This document shows, one piece after another, positions 45,861 through 55,044 of a stretch of 64,000 bases of DNA; positions within the stretch are counted from its first letter, which is position 1; each line of letters starts with the position of its first letter. The notes under the pieces are model-generated. The model was given only the letters and a program-made list of their open reading frames with translations. It was not told the origin of the DNA and searched no databases. Made by a program: the position numbers and the translations under genes. The stretch is taken from NCBI RefSeq assembly GCF_011762185.1, contig NZ_JAASQJ010000001.1:186001-250000 (forward strand), in the 5' to 3' direction. The stretch is from Dyadobacter arcticus (lineage in GTDB: Bacteria; Bacteroidota; Bacteroidia; Cytophagales; Spirosomataceae).

Positions 45861-48800
45861 TTATGCGTGCTCCTTTTCCGCAGCGGCCTTAGCAACAGCA
45901 TCCTTATTACGAATTTTAGTCAAATAAGCAATTTGTGGCCTCACGTTGATTTCTTCCAACATATGAAAAGCCCTTCCTTCTCTTTCGACTTCCAGTAACT
46001 TAGAAATCCTGCTTTCAGGATCATTCATATCCCCGAATATGATTGCATTTGTAGGGCAAGATGATGCACAAGCAACATTGACGTCACCGTCAACCATGCG
46101 TCTTCTCTCTTTTTTCGCTGTAAGCTTGGCATCCTGAATTCTGTGAACACACATGGAGCATTTTTCAATAACACCCCTTGAACGTACCGTTACATCAGGA
46201 TTAATGACCATTTTACCGAGGTCATTATTAAAGTTGTAGTCAAAATTATCGTTATCGAAATATTTGAACCAATTGAAGCGACGAACTTTATATGGACAGT
46301 TATTCGCACAATATCTTGTTCCGACACAACGGTTGTAAGCCATTTGATTTAAGCCCTCAGAACTATGTGTTGTCGCCAAAACGGGGCAAACCGTTTCGCA
46401 AGGTGCATTGTTGCAATGCTGACAAAGCATTGGCTGAAAGGTAACCTCAGGATTTTCAGAAGCAATTTCCAACCCTCTCAAATCTTCCGCATCTGCATCG
46501 CTGCTGTAATATCTGTCAATTCTTAACCAGTGCATTTCGCGACTGTTAATAATCTCCTGACGGCCAACAACTGCAATGTTATTTTCAGCTTGACAACTCA
46601 CTACACACGAACCACACCCAAAACAGGTATTAAGGTCAATAACCATTCCCCATGAGTGGTTCTTATACTTATGCCCGTTCCAGAGAGAAAGGTCGGTAGC
46701 ATCCACAGAACCCTCCGAAGTATGTATTTTTGGAATAAATCTACCTGCCAACGGATCCTTCTGAAAATGAGCTAAAACAGTCTCCTGTAAAACCGACTTA
46801 CGGTTCATTACCGTACTGTGTGTTTGAGTCTGGGCAATTTCCCTGGTAGCGCCAGTTTTAGAAACGGTTACTTCACCTGGCGCAAAAGACAAAAAACCCT
46901 CTGAGAATACAGCTAATGGATAAACATTTTTACCTACACCATTTGCTGATTTGCCAGCCTTTTCACGCCCGAATCCAATGGCAATGGCGACCGTTCCGTT
47001 TGCCTGACCAGGCTGCACAATAACCGGAACTTCAACAGACTTTCCTTTTAATTCAATCTTTACAACATCTCCTTGCGCTACACCCAATTCCCTGGCTGTT
47101 TTCTGAGAGATACATGCATGATTATCCCAGCATGCTTTTGTTATAGGTTCCGGAAGTTCCTGTAACCATGGATTATTAGCAGCAAAGCCATTTCCAAGTG
47201 CTACATTTTCAAACAACGTCAGTTCTATAGCGGACGAAGATGCCTTGTATTTTTTGGAAATGCTCGATACAGCAGCGTTCAGGTCACCCGAAAAGGCCGC
47301 GCCTGCACTTACAGCCACACTTGTACCGTCATAAACGCCGTCGTGCAAAGACTTAATCCAGAATTGGTCAAAATTACCACCAGTAAAAATATTCTTTCTC
47401 CAATATGCCTTCACATATTCATGATAATCTGACTGTAACCCAGCCCATTTTAATAGGCTTGATTGCGCCTGCCGAGTGCTAAAAATCAGACTAATCGCTG
47501 GTTGTGTAAGACTATAAGATCCCGATACAGGCTCGGCATCATTCCAGGATTCAAGGTAATGAGGCGCTGGACAAATATATTTTAATAAAGAAGACGTCTC
47601 GTCAGCGCGGTCGTTAAAAGAAACGCTTAATCCGATTTTCGGCAATGTCGCTGCCAGCTCTGCACCACGTGGATGATCGTAAACCGGATTAGCCCCATAT
47701 AAAATTAAAGCAGAAACTTTACCTCCTTTAATTTCATCAATCAGCTGGTTCATGGCCACGTCATTTCCCTGACGGAAATTGGCTGGTTTGTCCAAATTAA
47801 TTGTCGATCCGTAACTTAGTAAAAGACTGTTTAATGCATTAATAACCACCTGCAGTGCGGGGTCATTAATTCCGCATACGACCAACGCCTGACCCTTAGC
47901 TGCAATCAGCTCAGCGGCTGCTTTATCAAGATTTGCAATTTGAATCGATGAAGAAGAGATAGCAGTACCGCCCAGCTTCGAAGCAACTTTATTATAAAGG
48001 GCTGTTGCAACCAATCCAAGCTGTGAAGGTTTGACCGCAGTACGATAGTCAGCATTGGAACCTGTCACAGAAAGAACCGATTCGAATTGGTAAAGACGGG
48101 ACATATCCTTTTTTCCCTCCTTTCCGCTGCTAACACGTCGTGTTTCGGCGAACTGCGCAGAATAAGTATCAGGTGAAACCCAGGTTCCAAGAAAGTCCGC
48201 ATCAATGCCGACAATTACTTTGGCTTTGCTAAAATCGTATGAAGGAAAGACAGCCTTCCCAAATGATAACTCATTGCCTTTTAGTATTGCAGATGAAGAA
48301 TTTGCATCGTACACTACGTGGGACGTAGTAGGATATTTGGCCGTAAAATCAGCAATAACTGCCTTAGTTGATGGGCTTAAAATAGTAGAAGATAAAATAC
48401 GTATTGCACCGCCCTTGGCCGCAACCTGTGTCAGTTGGCTCTGGATTTCCGAGTCAACAGTTCCCCAGCTCACTTTTGAATCCTCTCCCTTCTTTGGACC
48501 TTTCAACTTTTCATTATCATACAATCCCAGAAGAGATGCATGGACCCGGGCACTTATGCCAAAAGAATTCTTCGATAAACTATTAGGTTCTATTTTAACC
48601 GGACGGCCTTCTCGTGTCCTAACTAAAATGCTCGCATAATCTCCGCCCTCAGAATAAGTTGATGCATACCAGTTGGCAATGGTAGGAAATTCACCTTCCG
48701 GTTTATTTATATAAGGTATAGCTTTCTTAACGGGTGTTTCGCAAGCTGCTAATGAGACCGCTGCCATTCCAAAACCCAACACTTTCAAAAAATCACGACG

Positions 48801-48944
48801 GTGTGTACCAGCTCCGTCCACCAAACTTTCATATTGGTTTTCAGTTGGTCCGACTCCGAACTCTGAAGTTGCTGCCTTTACAAACTTTTCATCATTTCGC
48901 AGCTCTTCAAGTCCCCGCCAGTATCTTTTATTAGTATTTTCCAT
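45861..48944 (-). CDS. actB: Alternative Complex III iron-sulfur subunit ActB (molybdopterin oxidoreductase-like)
   Basis: The 1027-residue subunit is a fusion of a catalytically empty molybdopterin-oxidoreductase-like domain and a C-terminal ferredoxin-like domain. Start ATG 48942-48944 (MENTNKRYWRGLEEL) is preferred over a TTG four codons upstream. The N-terminus has a twin-arginine-like motif (HRRDFLKVLGFG) ending in the lipobox SLAAC. The Fe-S part has CFGCGSCVVSCQAEN, CQHCNNAPCETVCPV, CVGTRYCANNCPYKVRRFNW and CSMCVHRI with CASSC, consistent with four clusters (one probably 3Fe-4S). In known ACIII it carries electrons towards the cytochrome subunits and has no molybdenum. Confidence 0.96.
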   Translation of the reverse strand: MENTNKRYWRGLEELRNDEKFVKAATSEFGVGPTENQYESLVDGAGTHRRDFLKVLGFGMAAVSLAACETPVKKAIPYINKPEGEFPTIANWYASTYSEGGDYASILVRTREGRPVKIEPNSLSKNSFGISARVHASLLGLYDNEKLKGPKKGEDSKVSWGTVDSEIQSQLTQVAAKGGAIRILSSTILSPSTKAVIADFTAKYPTTSHVVYDANSSSAILKGNELSFGKAVFPSYDFSKAKVIVGIDADFLGTWVSPDTYSAQFAETRRVSSGKEGKKDMSRLYQFESVLSVTGSNADYRTAVKPSQLGLVATALYNKVASKLGGTAISSSSIQIANLDKAAAELIAAKGQALVVCGINDPALQVVINALNSLLLSYGSTINLDKPANFRQGNDVAMNQLIDEIKGGKVSALILYGANPVYDHPRGAELAATLPKIGLSVSFNDRADETSSLLKYICPAPHYLESWNDAEPVSGSYSLTQPAISLIFSTRQAQSSLLKWAGLQSDYHEYVKAYWRKNIFTGGNFDQFWIKSLHDGVYDGTSVAVSAGAAFSGDLNAAVSSISKKYKASSSAIELTLFENVALGNGFAANNPWLQELPEPITKACWDNHACISQKTARELGVAQGDVVKIELKGKSVEVPVIVQPGQANGTVAIAIGFGREKAGKSANGVGKNVYPLAVFSEGFLSFAPGEVTVSKTGATREIAQTQTHSTVMNRKSVLQETVLAHFQKDPLAGRFIPKIHTSEGSVDATDLSLWNGHKYKNHSWGMVIDLNTCFGCGSCVVSCQAENNIAVVGRQEIINSREMHWLRIDRYYSSDADAEDLRGLEIASENPEVTFQPMLCQHCNNAPCETVCPVLATTHSSEGLNQMAYNRCVGTRYCANNCPYKVRRFNWFKYFDNDNFDYNFNNDLGKMVINPDVTVRSRGVIEKCSMCVHRIQDAKLTAKKERRRMVDGDVNVACASSCPTNAIIFGDMNDPESRISKLLEVEREGRAFHMLEEINVRPQIAYLTKIRNKDAVAKAAAEKEHA

Positions 48945-48991
48945 AAAACTTTTCAATACAATGAGTTGTATCAGGTATTAATTTCAATTGA

Positions 48992-50293
48992 TTAATAGTG
49001 GCATTTCGAACATTCCAACCCACCTATATCGGCTACTTTTAGCGCTTCTTTGCTTTCTGTTGCGTGTAATTGTACCAGCTTGTCGTAATATTTATTATCC
49101 TTCGTATTGACCTCTGTTTTCCGGTGGCAATCAATACACCATCCCATAGTAAGTGATGAGCGTTGTTGTATCACTTCCATCTGCTCAACTTCTCCATGGC
49201 AATTCTGACATTCCAGTCCGCCAACATTGACGTGTTGCGCGTGGTTGAAATATGCCAGATCTGGTAGGTTATGAACACGCACCCATTCGATTGGCTGATT
49301 GTTTTCTATGGATGTATAAATTTTTTGGATTTCAGGAGATTCCTTCTTAATGACGCCGTGGCAGTTCATACAAATATTAGCCGAAGGAAAGTGAGCAGAT
49401 TTACCACGGTTCACACCAGTGTGGCAGTAATTGCAATCAATCTTATACTCGCCCGCATGTAGCTTGTGGGAAAAAGAGATAGGTTGCTTTGGGGCATAAC
49501 CTTGCTGAACACCGATATCAAATGCCCCATCCAGAGTAGCTTTTAAAACTAGCAAAACAAAAATCCATATCGTTGCAGAGCGGATAGCCGGATCCACTGA
49601 AATTTTTCTCAATGAATTTCCGAGGCTTGTCATGAAATCGGGTTTGGAGCTATCCACCGTCTCGCCGTTTACTGCCTTTGAAAGCAATGAAACAATCACA
49701 ACCAAAACGCCCAGGACTAATACCATAACCACAACCAGCGCCGCCAGAACAAGTACAAACAAATCCGATGGCCCCTCGCCTTTGGCATCCCCCCCGGAGG
49801 CTCCGGCACCGCCAGCAGCGGCAGTTGTCGCGGCAGCAGGAGCAGCGGTTCCTGCCTGGTCAACATAAGCAAATATCCCTTTGATATCGTCATCCGACAA
49901 GTTAGGAAAACTCGTCATCTGCGCCTTCGAGTACTCATTGTAAATTTTGACAGCGTAAGGATCCCCGGATGCGATAACAGCCTGAGAATTGCGAACCCAT
50001 TTGGACAGCCACGCGAAATCGTGACGACCGCTAACACCCTTTAATCCGGGGCCGACTACGCGTTCGTCTGTTACAGCATGACATTGAGCGCAATTATTTT
50101 TGAAGATTGTTTCACCCTTGGCAGCATCACCGCCACCTGCAGGTGCCGCAGCTGCCGTAGCTGTGCTATCTTGTGCAGATACTGAATTTGGTAAGCTTAT
50201 TAATATAGCTAAAAGAAAAGCTATTAAGATTTTTGAGGAACGATAGTCGGAACAATATTTAGCGTCCGTACGGAATGATATATTCATAATCAA
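48992..50293 (-). CDS. actA: Alternative Complex III multiheme cytochrome ActA with fused N-terminal cytochrome c domain
   Basis: The 433-residue protein has a signal/anchor (ILIAFLLAILISLPNSVSA, about 22-40) and then a monoheme cytochrome c domain with CAQCH at 68-72. An Ala/Gly-rich linker and a transmembrane helix (FVLVLAALVVVMVLVLGVLV, about 180-199) follow. The C-terminal pentaheme domain has CNYCH, CMNCH, CQNCH, CIDCH and CSKCH (last at 428-432), matching canonical ActA. It therefore has six CxxCH motifs in total, one more than pentaheme ActA. It is the first gene of the operon. Confidence 0.94.
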   Translation of the reverse strand: MIMNISFRTDAKYCSDYRSSKILIAFLLAILISLPNSVSAQDSTATAAAAPAGGGDAAKGETIFKNNCAQCHAVTDERVVGPGLKGVSGRHDFAWLSKWVRNSQAVIASGDPYAVKIYNEYSKAQMTSFPNLSDDDIKGIFAYVDQAGTAAPAAATTAAAGGAGASGGDAKGEGPSDLFVLVLAALVVVMVLVLGVLVVIVSLLSKAVNGETVDSSKPDFMTSLGNSLRKISVDPAIRSATIWIFVLLVLKATLDGAFDIGVQQGYAPKQPISFSHKLHAGEYKIDCNYCHTGVNRGKSAHFPSANICMNCHGVIKKESPEIQKIYTSIENNQPIEWVRVHNLPDLAYFNHAQHVNVGGLECQNCHGEVEQMEVIQQRSSLTMGWCIDCHRKTEVNTKDNKYYDKLVQLHATESKEALKVADIGGLECSKCHY

Positions 50294-50342
50294 CTGTTCA
50301 TTATTCTTCAGCAGACAAAACTAGTTCACGATTTTTTATCCA

Positions 50343-50350
50343 CAAAAGTA
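50343..50350 (-). promoter_or_regulatory. Putative -7 box of the act-cta operon
   Basis: The minus strand reads TACTTTTG here, a perfect TAnnTTTG box, 49 bp before the actA start, with a leader of about 45 nt. No convincing -33 TTTG is at the normal distance. The same TACTTTTG precedes rpsA. Confidence 0.45.
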
Positions 50351-50459
50351 TTTAGGGTATATTTTGAACCACTATCTTATTTATAATTTGTCTAATTTGT
50401 CGCATTGATTTCTATTTGATACCACTGCCAATTCATCTTGATTTTCAGGCATTTAACAA

Positions 50460-50512
50460 AAAAAATACCATTTGAAAGTCCTTTAAAAAAGGCAAGTCAA
50501 ATGGTATTTTTT
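50460..50512. terminator. Terminator after tRNA-Cys (works in both directions)
   Basis: Sixteen-bp perfect arms (50460-50475 and 50497-50512) carry A/T runs on both sides and an inner CCTTT/AAGG stem. It lies 50 bp after the 3' end of tRNA-Cys and separates it from the act operon. Confidence 0.9.
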
Positions 50513-50561
50513 AATTAAATATTTGTGCGCTAAATCAGCTAAAAGCGCTGCTCACATTGGG

Positions 50562-50632
50562 AGGTTCCGAGCGGATTCGAACCGCTGTACGAGGTTTTGC
50601 AGACCTCTGCCTAGCCACTCGGCCACGGAACC
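50562..50632 (-). tRNA. tRNA-Cys (GCA)
   Basis: The 71-nt cloverleaf has acceptor GGTTCCG/CGGAACC, anticodon stem GAGGT/ACCTC with loop CTGCAAA and anticodon GCA, T arm with GGTTCGAATCC and discriminator T. CCA is not encoded. It lies between rpsA and the act operon. Confidence 0.97.
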
Positions 50633-50637
50633 AAATT

Positions 50638-50673
50638 GGAATAGCTGCCTGCCATCAGACCGACAGCTATTCC
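50638..50673 (-). other. Hairpin between rpsA and tRNA-Cys
   Basis: Ten-bp perfect arms GGAATAGCTG (50638-50647) and CAGCTATTCC (50664-50673) flank a 16-nt loop, 5 bases before tRNA-Cys. No T run follows on the minus strand, so this may be a processing element rather than a terminator. Confidence 0.45.
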
Positions 50674-50718
50674 GGGTGCGAAAGTATCGAAAAACTAGTT
50701 ACTCAGCATTTAATGATA

Positions 50719-52536
50719 TTACTTTTTACCTTTTTTTTCACTCTCTTCCATCTGTTCTTTCAGAGCAGATAAAACACTAAGGTCTCCAAAGGTTGATTTC
50801 TCAGCCTCTTTGCCAGCAGGTTCGGGAGAAGAAGCTGCTGGTTTCGCAGGTGCAGCCTTTGCAGGCTTTTCTTCTTTCTTTTCCTCAACAGGAGCGCTCT
50901 TAACTTTAGAGTGGGTTAAAACGATCTTCTTTTCGTCTTTCAAGAATTCAAGTACTGTGAAGTCAAGACTTTCTCCAATCTCAGCAAGTGTACCATCCTC
51001 TTTCGCCAGGTTCTTGATGGCAGCAACGCCTTCAATTCCGTAAGGAAGCTCAAGTGTCGCGAATTTATCGCCTTTTGCAACAATTGTAGATTTGTGTATT
51101 GAACCAACCTCAAAGATACTTTCAAAAGTATCCCAAGGATTTTCTTCCAATTGCTTGTGGCCCAGAGCAAGACGACGGTTGTCAGCGTCTAGTTCAAGAA
51201 CTACCACTTCCAGTTCGTCACTTACTTTGACGAAGTCAGAAGGATGTTTGATTTTCTTAGTCCAGGAAAGATCAGAAACGTGAACAAGACCGTCAATACC
51301 TTCTTCCAGCTCAATAAATAAACCGAAGTTGGTGAGGTTACGAACAACACCTTTATGGCGTGTTCCGATTGCATATTTCTCTTTTAATAAACCTTGTGTC
51401 CAAGGATCCTCGGTCAATTGTTTGATACCAAGGGACATTTTTCGTTCCTGACGATCAAGCGTAAGTACAACCGCACTGATTTCGTCATTGACATTCATAA
51501 ATTCCTGAGGATTGCGAAGGTGCTGTGACCATGACATTTCAGAAACGTGGATCAAACCTTCAACACCTGGCTTGATTTCAAGGAAAGCACCGTAATCAGC
51601 TACATTAACAATGCGGCCTGTTACTTTAGAACCTACCTGAATTTCTTCTGCCAATGAATCCCATGGATGGGACTGAAGTTGTTTCAAGCCGAGAGAGATA
51701 CGTTTTTTCTCTTCGTCGAAATCCAATACAACCACATTAAGTTTTTGATCCAATGATAACAGATCTGACGGGTGGTTAATACGTCCCCACGAAATATCCG
51801 TGATGTGCAATAGACCATCCACACCACCAAGATCGATAAACACACCGAAGTTCGTCATGTTTTTGATCACACCTTCCAGTACCTGACCTTTCTCAAGGTT
51901 ATTCAGGATTTGCTGACGTTGTGCTTCAAGATCTTTTTCAATCAACACCTTATGAGAAACAACTACGTTATCATTTGCGTAATTGATTTTCACAACTTTA
52001 ACCTCCATACGTTTTCCAACGAAAATATCGAAATCGCGGATTGGTTTCACATCAATTTGTGAACCAGGTAAGAAGGCTTCAATACCAAATATATCGACGA
52101 TAAGACCGCCTTTGGTTCTTCTCTTCACGTTTGCATCGATCACAACATCCTCATCAAATGATTTCTGAATGTTATCCCATGCAGTAATAACTTTAGCTTT
52201 TTTACGGGAAAGTACAAGCTGGCCTTGTGCATCTTCCTGATTTTCCACGTAAACTTCCACTTCGTCGCCGATTTTCATACCGGGCAAATCGCGGAATTCA
52301 TTGGACGAAACAATACCATCAGATTTAAAACCGATGTTAAGGATCACCTCACGGTCTGTAATACCTACAACAACTCCTTTTACTACCTCTTTTTCCTGAA
52401 CAGGAGAAATGGTAGTCTCATACATTTGCTCCAAGCGGTCACGGTCAGCTGATGAATACCCTGTGCCAAAACCTTTGTCTGCTGCTTTATCCCAATCGAA
52501 ATCGGGAAGTGGTTGATTTTGTGTTTCCTTCGACAT
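50719..52536 (-). CDS. rpsA: 30S ribosomal protein S1
   Basis: The 605-residue mRNA-binding protein has six S1 repeats. The third to fifth are most typical, with VLEGVIKNMTNFGVFIDLGG near 226, VTGRIVNVADYGAFLEIKPG near 312 and HKGVVRNLTNFGLFIELEEG near 397, each followed by DGL(L/V)H(I/V)(T/S)D-like strands. The C-terminal 60 residues are a Lys/Ala/Pro/Glu-rich tail with a final acidic helix (FGDLSVLSALKEQMEESEKK) rather than another S1 domain. In organisms that use little Shine-Dalgarno pairing, S1 is thought to matter greatly for start-site choice. Confidence 0.96.
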   Translation of the reverse strand: MSKETQNQPLPDFDWDKAADKGFGTGYSSADRDRLEQMYETTISPVQEKEVVKGVVVGITDREVILNIGFKSDGIVSSNEFRDLPGMKIGDEVEVYVENQEDAQGQLVLSRKKAKVITAWDNIQKSFDEDVVIDANVKRRTKGGLIVDIFGIEAFLPGSQIDVKPIRDFDIFVGKRMEVKVVKINYANDNVVVSHKVLIEKDLEAQRQQILNNLEKGQVLEGVIKNMTNFGVFIDLGGVDGLLHITDISWGRINHPSDLLSLDQKLNVVVLDFDEEKKRISLGLKQLQSHPWDSLAEEIQVGSKVTGRIVNVADYGAFLEIKPGVEGLIHVSEMSWSQHLRNPQEFMNVNDEISAVVLTLDRQERKMSLGIKQLTEDPWTQGLLKEKYAIGTRHKGVVRNLTNFGLFIELEEGIDGLVHVSDLSWTKKIKHPSDFVKVSDELEVVVLELDADNRRLALGHKQLEENPWDTFESIFEVGSIHKSTIVAKGDKFATLELPYGIEGVAAIKNLAKEDGTLAEIGESLDFTVLEFLKDEKKIVLTHSKVKSAPVEEKKEEKPAKAAPAKPAASSPEPAGKEAEKSTFGDLSVLSALKEQMEESEKKGKK

Positions 52537-52622
52537 AAATAGGAATTATCGCTCTTATGTACATCAGCTCCCGAGCTAATAGCTGAAAATTAGTTAAACA
52601 AGTATTTTAGAAAATGAGAGCG

Positions 52623-52630
52623 CAAAAGTA
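52623..52630 (-). promoter_or_regulatory. Putative -7 box of rpsA
   Basis: TACTTTTG on the minus strand is identical to the box before actA, 86 bp before the rpsA start. No -33 box at the normal spacing was found. Confidence 0.35.
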
Positions 52631-52700
52631 CGCCTTTTGAGAAGAATTTCCGCGACGATCTGGAAATTTTATTTTGGAAGGTTGGGGGGAGAAAATTCAT

Positions 52701-52721
52701 TGCAAGGAAAGCATCCTTGCA
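52701..52721 (-). terminator. Hairpin after the HNH gene
   Basis: Eight-bp arms TGCAAGGA (52701-52708) and TCCTTGCA (52714-52721) lie 25 bp after the HNH stop. They are followed by ATGAATTTTC on the minus strand, so it is a weak terminator candidate. Confidence 0.45.
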
Positions 52722-52745
52722 TTAATATGGCGCTAAGGCGCGATT

Positions 52746-53255
52746 TTAGTAAGTTCTTTCCTTAGATCCCAGGTATGGAAGCCATTCATCGTCCGCTAGT
52801 CCGGAAAAATCCCTGATGAACATAAGAAAAGACGGGCGAAAAGGACGCTGCCTAAGCGGCATATCAATTTCCTCCGGCGTATGATCGCCTTTTCGCGAAT
52901 TGCACCTTTTACAGGCAGTTGCCAAATTGTCCCATGTAGTTTTACCGCCCCTTGATTTAGGAATTACATGGTCCAATGTAAGACTGTCATGCGTTCCGCA
53001 ATATTGGCATCGGTTACCGTCCCTTTTAAAAAGATTCTGCCTGGTCATTACGACCCCTCTGTAAGGAATGTGAATGTAACGGTTAAGGCGAATGACGACG
53101 GGCATTGGGAATTGGCTGTTGACGGTCCGAAGATAATGCTCCGGAGATTCGGCCAGCATTTCAGCCTTATTCATGTAAACTAACAAAAACGCTTTTGGAA
53201 CTGTGCAAACACTTAATGCGCTGTAATCTTGATTAAGAACCAGTACTTTACCCAT
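52746..53255 (-). CDS. HNH endonuclease domain protein
   Basis: The 169-residue protein has an N-terminal region beginning MGKVLVLNQDYSALSVCTVP and a C-terminal HNH domain. The zinc/catalytic set is NRCQYC (C83, C86), LDHVIPKSRGG (D95, H96), WDNLATACKRCNSRKGD (N110, C115, C118). This is the common chromosomal HNH family found in Bacteroidota and Cyanobacteria, close to the 5-methylcytosine-type HNH core but with no methyltransferase nearby. Nuclease activity is expected; the biological role is unknown. It is a single-gene unit between rpsA and smpB. Confidence 0.9.
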   Translation of the reverse strand: MGKVLVLNQDYSALSVCTVPKAFLLVYMNKAEMLAESPEHYLRTVNSQFPMPVVIRLNRYIHIPYRGVVMTRQNLFKRDGNRCQYCGTHDSLTLDHVIPKSRGGKTTWDNLATACKRCNSRKGDHTPEEIDMPLRQRPFRPSFLMFIRDFSGLADDEWLPYLGSKERTY

Positions 53256-53352
53256 GAGCCCTTGAGGTAGTTAATTCCGACAATATAGGAATTTTTTACC
53301 ATAAAAATTGATCAGATTGCTCCAAATTCCACCTAATGCTGAGCGGTTTAAA

Positions 53353-53811
53353 TCAATAGTTTACCCGATCTGTTTCACGTTTAATATCACGTTCTCTAAT
53401 CGTATCCCGTTTATCGTAAAGCTTTTTACCTTTTGCCAAAGCAATATGTAATTTAGCCAGGCCTCTCTCACTTGTAAATAATCGTACGGGAATAATGGTT
53501 AATCCCTGGTCCTTTAGTCCTTCAATCAATTTTCGGCGTTCCCTCTTGGTAATCAGCAATTTACGATCCCGCATGGGTTCGTGATTGTAATGTGTCCCTT
53601 CGGTATATGGAGAGATATGCAAGCTGCGTATGTAGAGCTCGCCATCCATAAATAAGCAATAAGCATCCTGAAAATTTACTTTTCCTTGCCGTATCGATTT
53701 GATTTCTGTCCCGGTTAATGATATTCCGGCTGTTAACTCTTCAAGGAAAAAGTATTCGAAAGAAGCCCGTCGGTTCTTTATATCTACTTTTTTAACAATT
53801 TTTTCGGACAT
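53353..53811 (-). CDS. smpB: SsrA-binding protein SmpB
   Basis: The 152-residue partner of tmRNA in rescue of stalled ribosomes. The core OB fold includes FFLEELTAGISLTGTEIKSI near 21-40, GKVNFQDAYCLFMDGELYI near 43-61, HYNHEPMRDRKLLITKRE near 74-91 and the conserved C-terminal ALAKGKKLYDKRDTIRERDI near 127-146. The tail ends in RETDRVNY, which enters the decoding site in known structures. The tmRNA gene itself was not seen in this window. Confidence 0.97.
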   Translation of the reverse strand: MSEKIVKKVDIKNRRASFEYFFLEELTAGISLTGTEIKSIRQGKVNFQDAYCLFMDGELYIRSLHISPYTEGTHYNHEPMRDRKLLITKRERRKLIEGLKDQGLTIIPVRLFTSERGLAKLHIALAKGKKLYDKRDTIRERDIKRETDRVNY

Positions 53812-53839
53812 GTCAATCGCTGGAATTAAGAAAAGGGCT

Positions 53840-53847
53840 CAAAATTA
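53840..53847 (-). promoter_or_regulatory. Putative -7 box of smpB
   Basis: The minus strand reads TAATTTTG, matching TAnnTTTG, 28 bp before the smpB ATG. No TTTG at the -33 distance, so support is partial. Confidence 0.3.
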
Positions 53848-54065
53848 ATTTATTGTTAAAACTATACCAACTAATGAAAGTTATAGACCATTCTATCGGT
53901 GTGTTTGGCCTAAGGTCTGCTGACAATTTTGAGGTTTAGCGATTTCAGGTTGGAGTATCCTTCATAAAAGTGGAATCGCCGAGTTTATCAAGGCAGTGGG
54001 GATGCCAAACAAAAAGATGTGGGATGGGCGTATTATATGACGGGAAAGGGAAATTGCACGTAGCC

Positions 54066-55043
54066 CTAAAACCTCACCATCTGTTTCCAGGTACCCTTCA
54101 TTCGGTTGTACTTTATGGTGCTGGGAAGAGCTTTCCACCAATACTTGTTCATTTCCACTGCAAAAGACGGCTGCATATAGCAATTAATGGCGCAACTTTC
54201 GCAAGCGGGAAGTCGTCCTTCCAGGGCAACCAATTTCTGGACTTCATCGGAATGATACAAATCAAAAAGCTTTCCATCAATCGGGAAATCCCTCAGGCCC
54301 AGATGATAGCAGGGTAATACCAGTTTATTCTCAGGGGATATTACAATCGTAGTACTTGCAGCCTTGCAAACCGGATTATCGACCCGATTGCCTCCATCCA
54401 ACCTTAGCTGGATAAATGCTTCATTGAGGTAAACGTTCTTTTGCTTTGCCCACCATTGCAATTCGGCTAACGATTCTTTCGACAGATTGGAGCCTACATT
54501 ATTATATTCAAAAACTGGATTAAGTATCAATACCAGGTTATGTGGCAAACAAATATCTTCCCACAATTGCCTGATCTTTCCGATGTTATCTTCAAAAACT
54601 GTAAAAATAATGTCTGGGCGCTCTCCAAATGAACTGGCGATTTCAATGGATTCCATGACTTTATCAAAACACTTCACGCCTCTCGACTTGTCATGCTCTT
54701 CCTGATCCGGTGAATCCAGCGAGAAATGAAGCATGTCAATCAATCCGCGCAATCTTTCGGCATACTTTGGATACAGAAGACCATTGCTGGTAACAGTGGT
54801 AATCATTCCATGCGCCTTCGCTTCTCTCAGAAGGAGGTCAAGCTGCCTATGAAGCAATGGCTCGCCACCCGTGAAGTCAATTACCTTAACCCCGAGTGCT
54901 TTTAAATCCCTTAAATTTTCTTTTAGATTTTCGACCGTAATGTATGGCGATGGCTTTTCCCAGATGTCGCAAAAACTACACGACGCATTGCAGCGGTAAG
55001 TCACATAGTAATTGCATAGCACGGGATGGGATACCAGGCGCAT
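54066..55043 (-). CDS. Radical SAM protein with SPASM-like C-terminus
   Basis: The 325-residue protein has the radical SAM [4Fe-4S] motif CNASCSFC (C18, C22, C25), the glycine-rich DFTGGEPLLHRQLD near 57-70 for SAM binding and a VTSNGLLYP turn near 83. The C-terminal part holds further cysteines: PVCKAAS near 226, LPCYHLGL near 245 and CESCAINCYMQPSF near 284-297. This SPASM-like arrangement suggests one extra cluster. It begins one base after the accD stop, so both are in one transcript. Relatives include HpnH-like and peptide-modifying enzymes. No precursor peptide or hopanoid gene is nearby, and the substrate is unknown. Confidence 0.85.
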   Translation of the reverse strand: MRLVSHPVLCNYYVTYRCNASCSFCDIWEKPSPYITVENLKENLRDLKALGVKVIDFTGGEPLLHRQLDLLLREAKAHGMITTVTSNGLLYPKYAERLRGLIDMLHFSLDSPDQEEHDKSRGVKCFDKVMESIEIASSFGERPDIIFTVFEDNIGKIRQLWEDICLPHNLVLILNPVFEYNNVGSNLSKESLAELQWWAKQKNVYLNEAFIQLRLDGGNRVDNPVCKAASTTIVISPENKLVLPCYHLGLRDFPIDGKLFDLYHSDEVQKLVALEGRLPACESCAINCYMQPSFAVEMNKYWWKALPSTIKYNRMKGTWKQMVRF

Positions 55044-55044
55044 A

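Noticed and set aside
53812..54065. Possible small gene or RNA in the 254-bp gap between smpB and the radical SAM gene
   Set aside because: A 21-codon plus-strand frame (53873-53938) and no strong structure; nothing supports a feature beyond the smpB promoter box.
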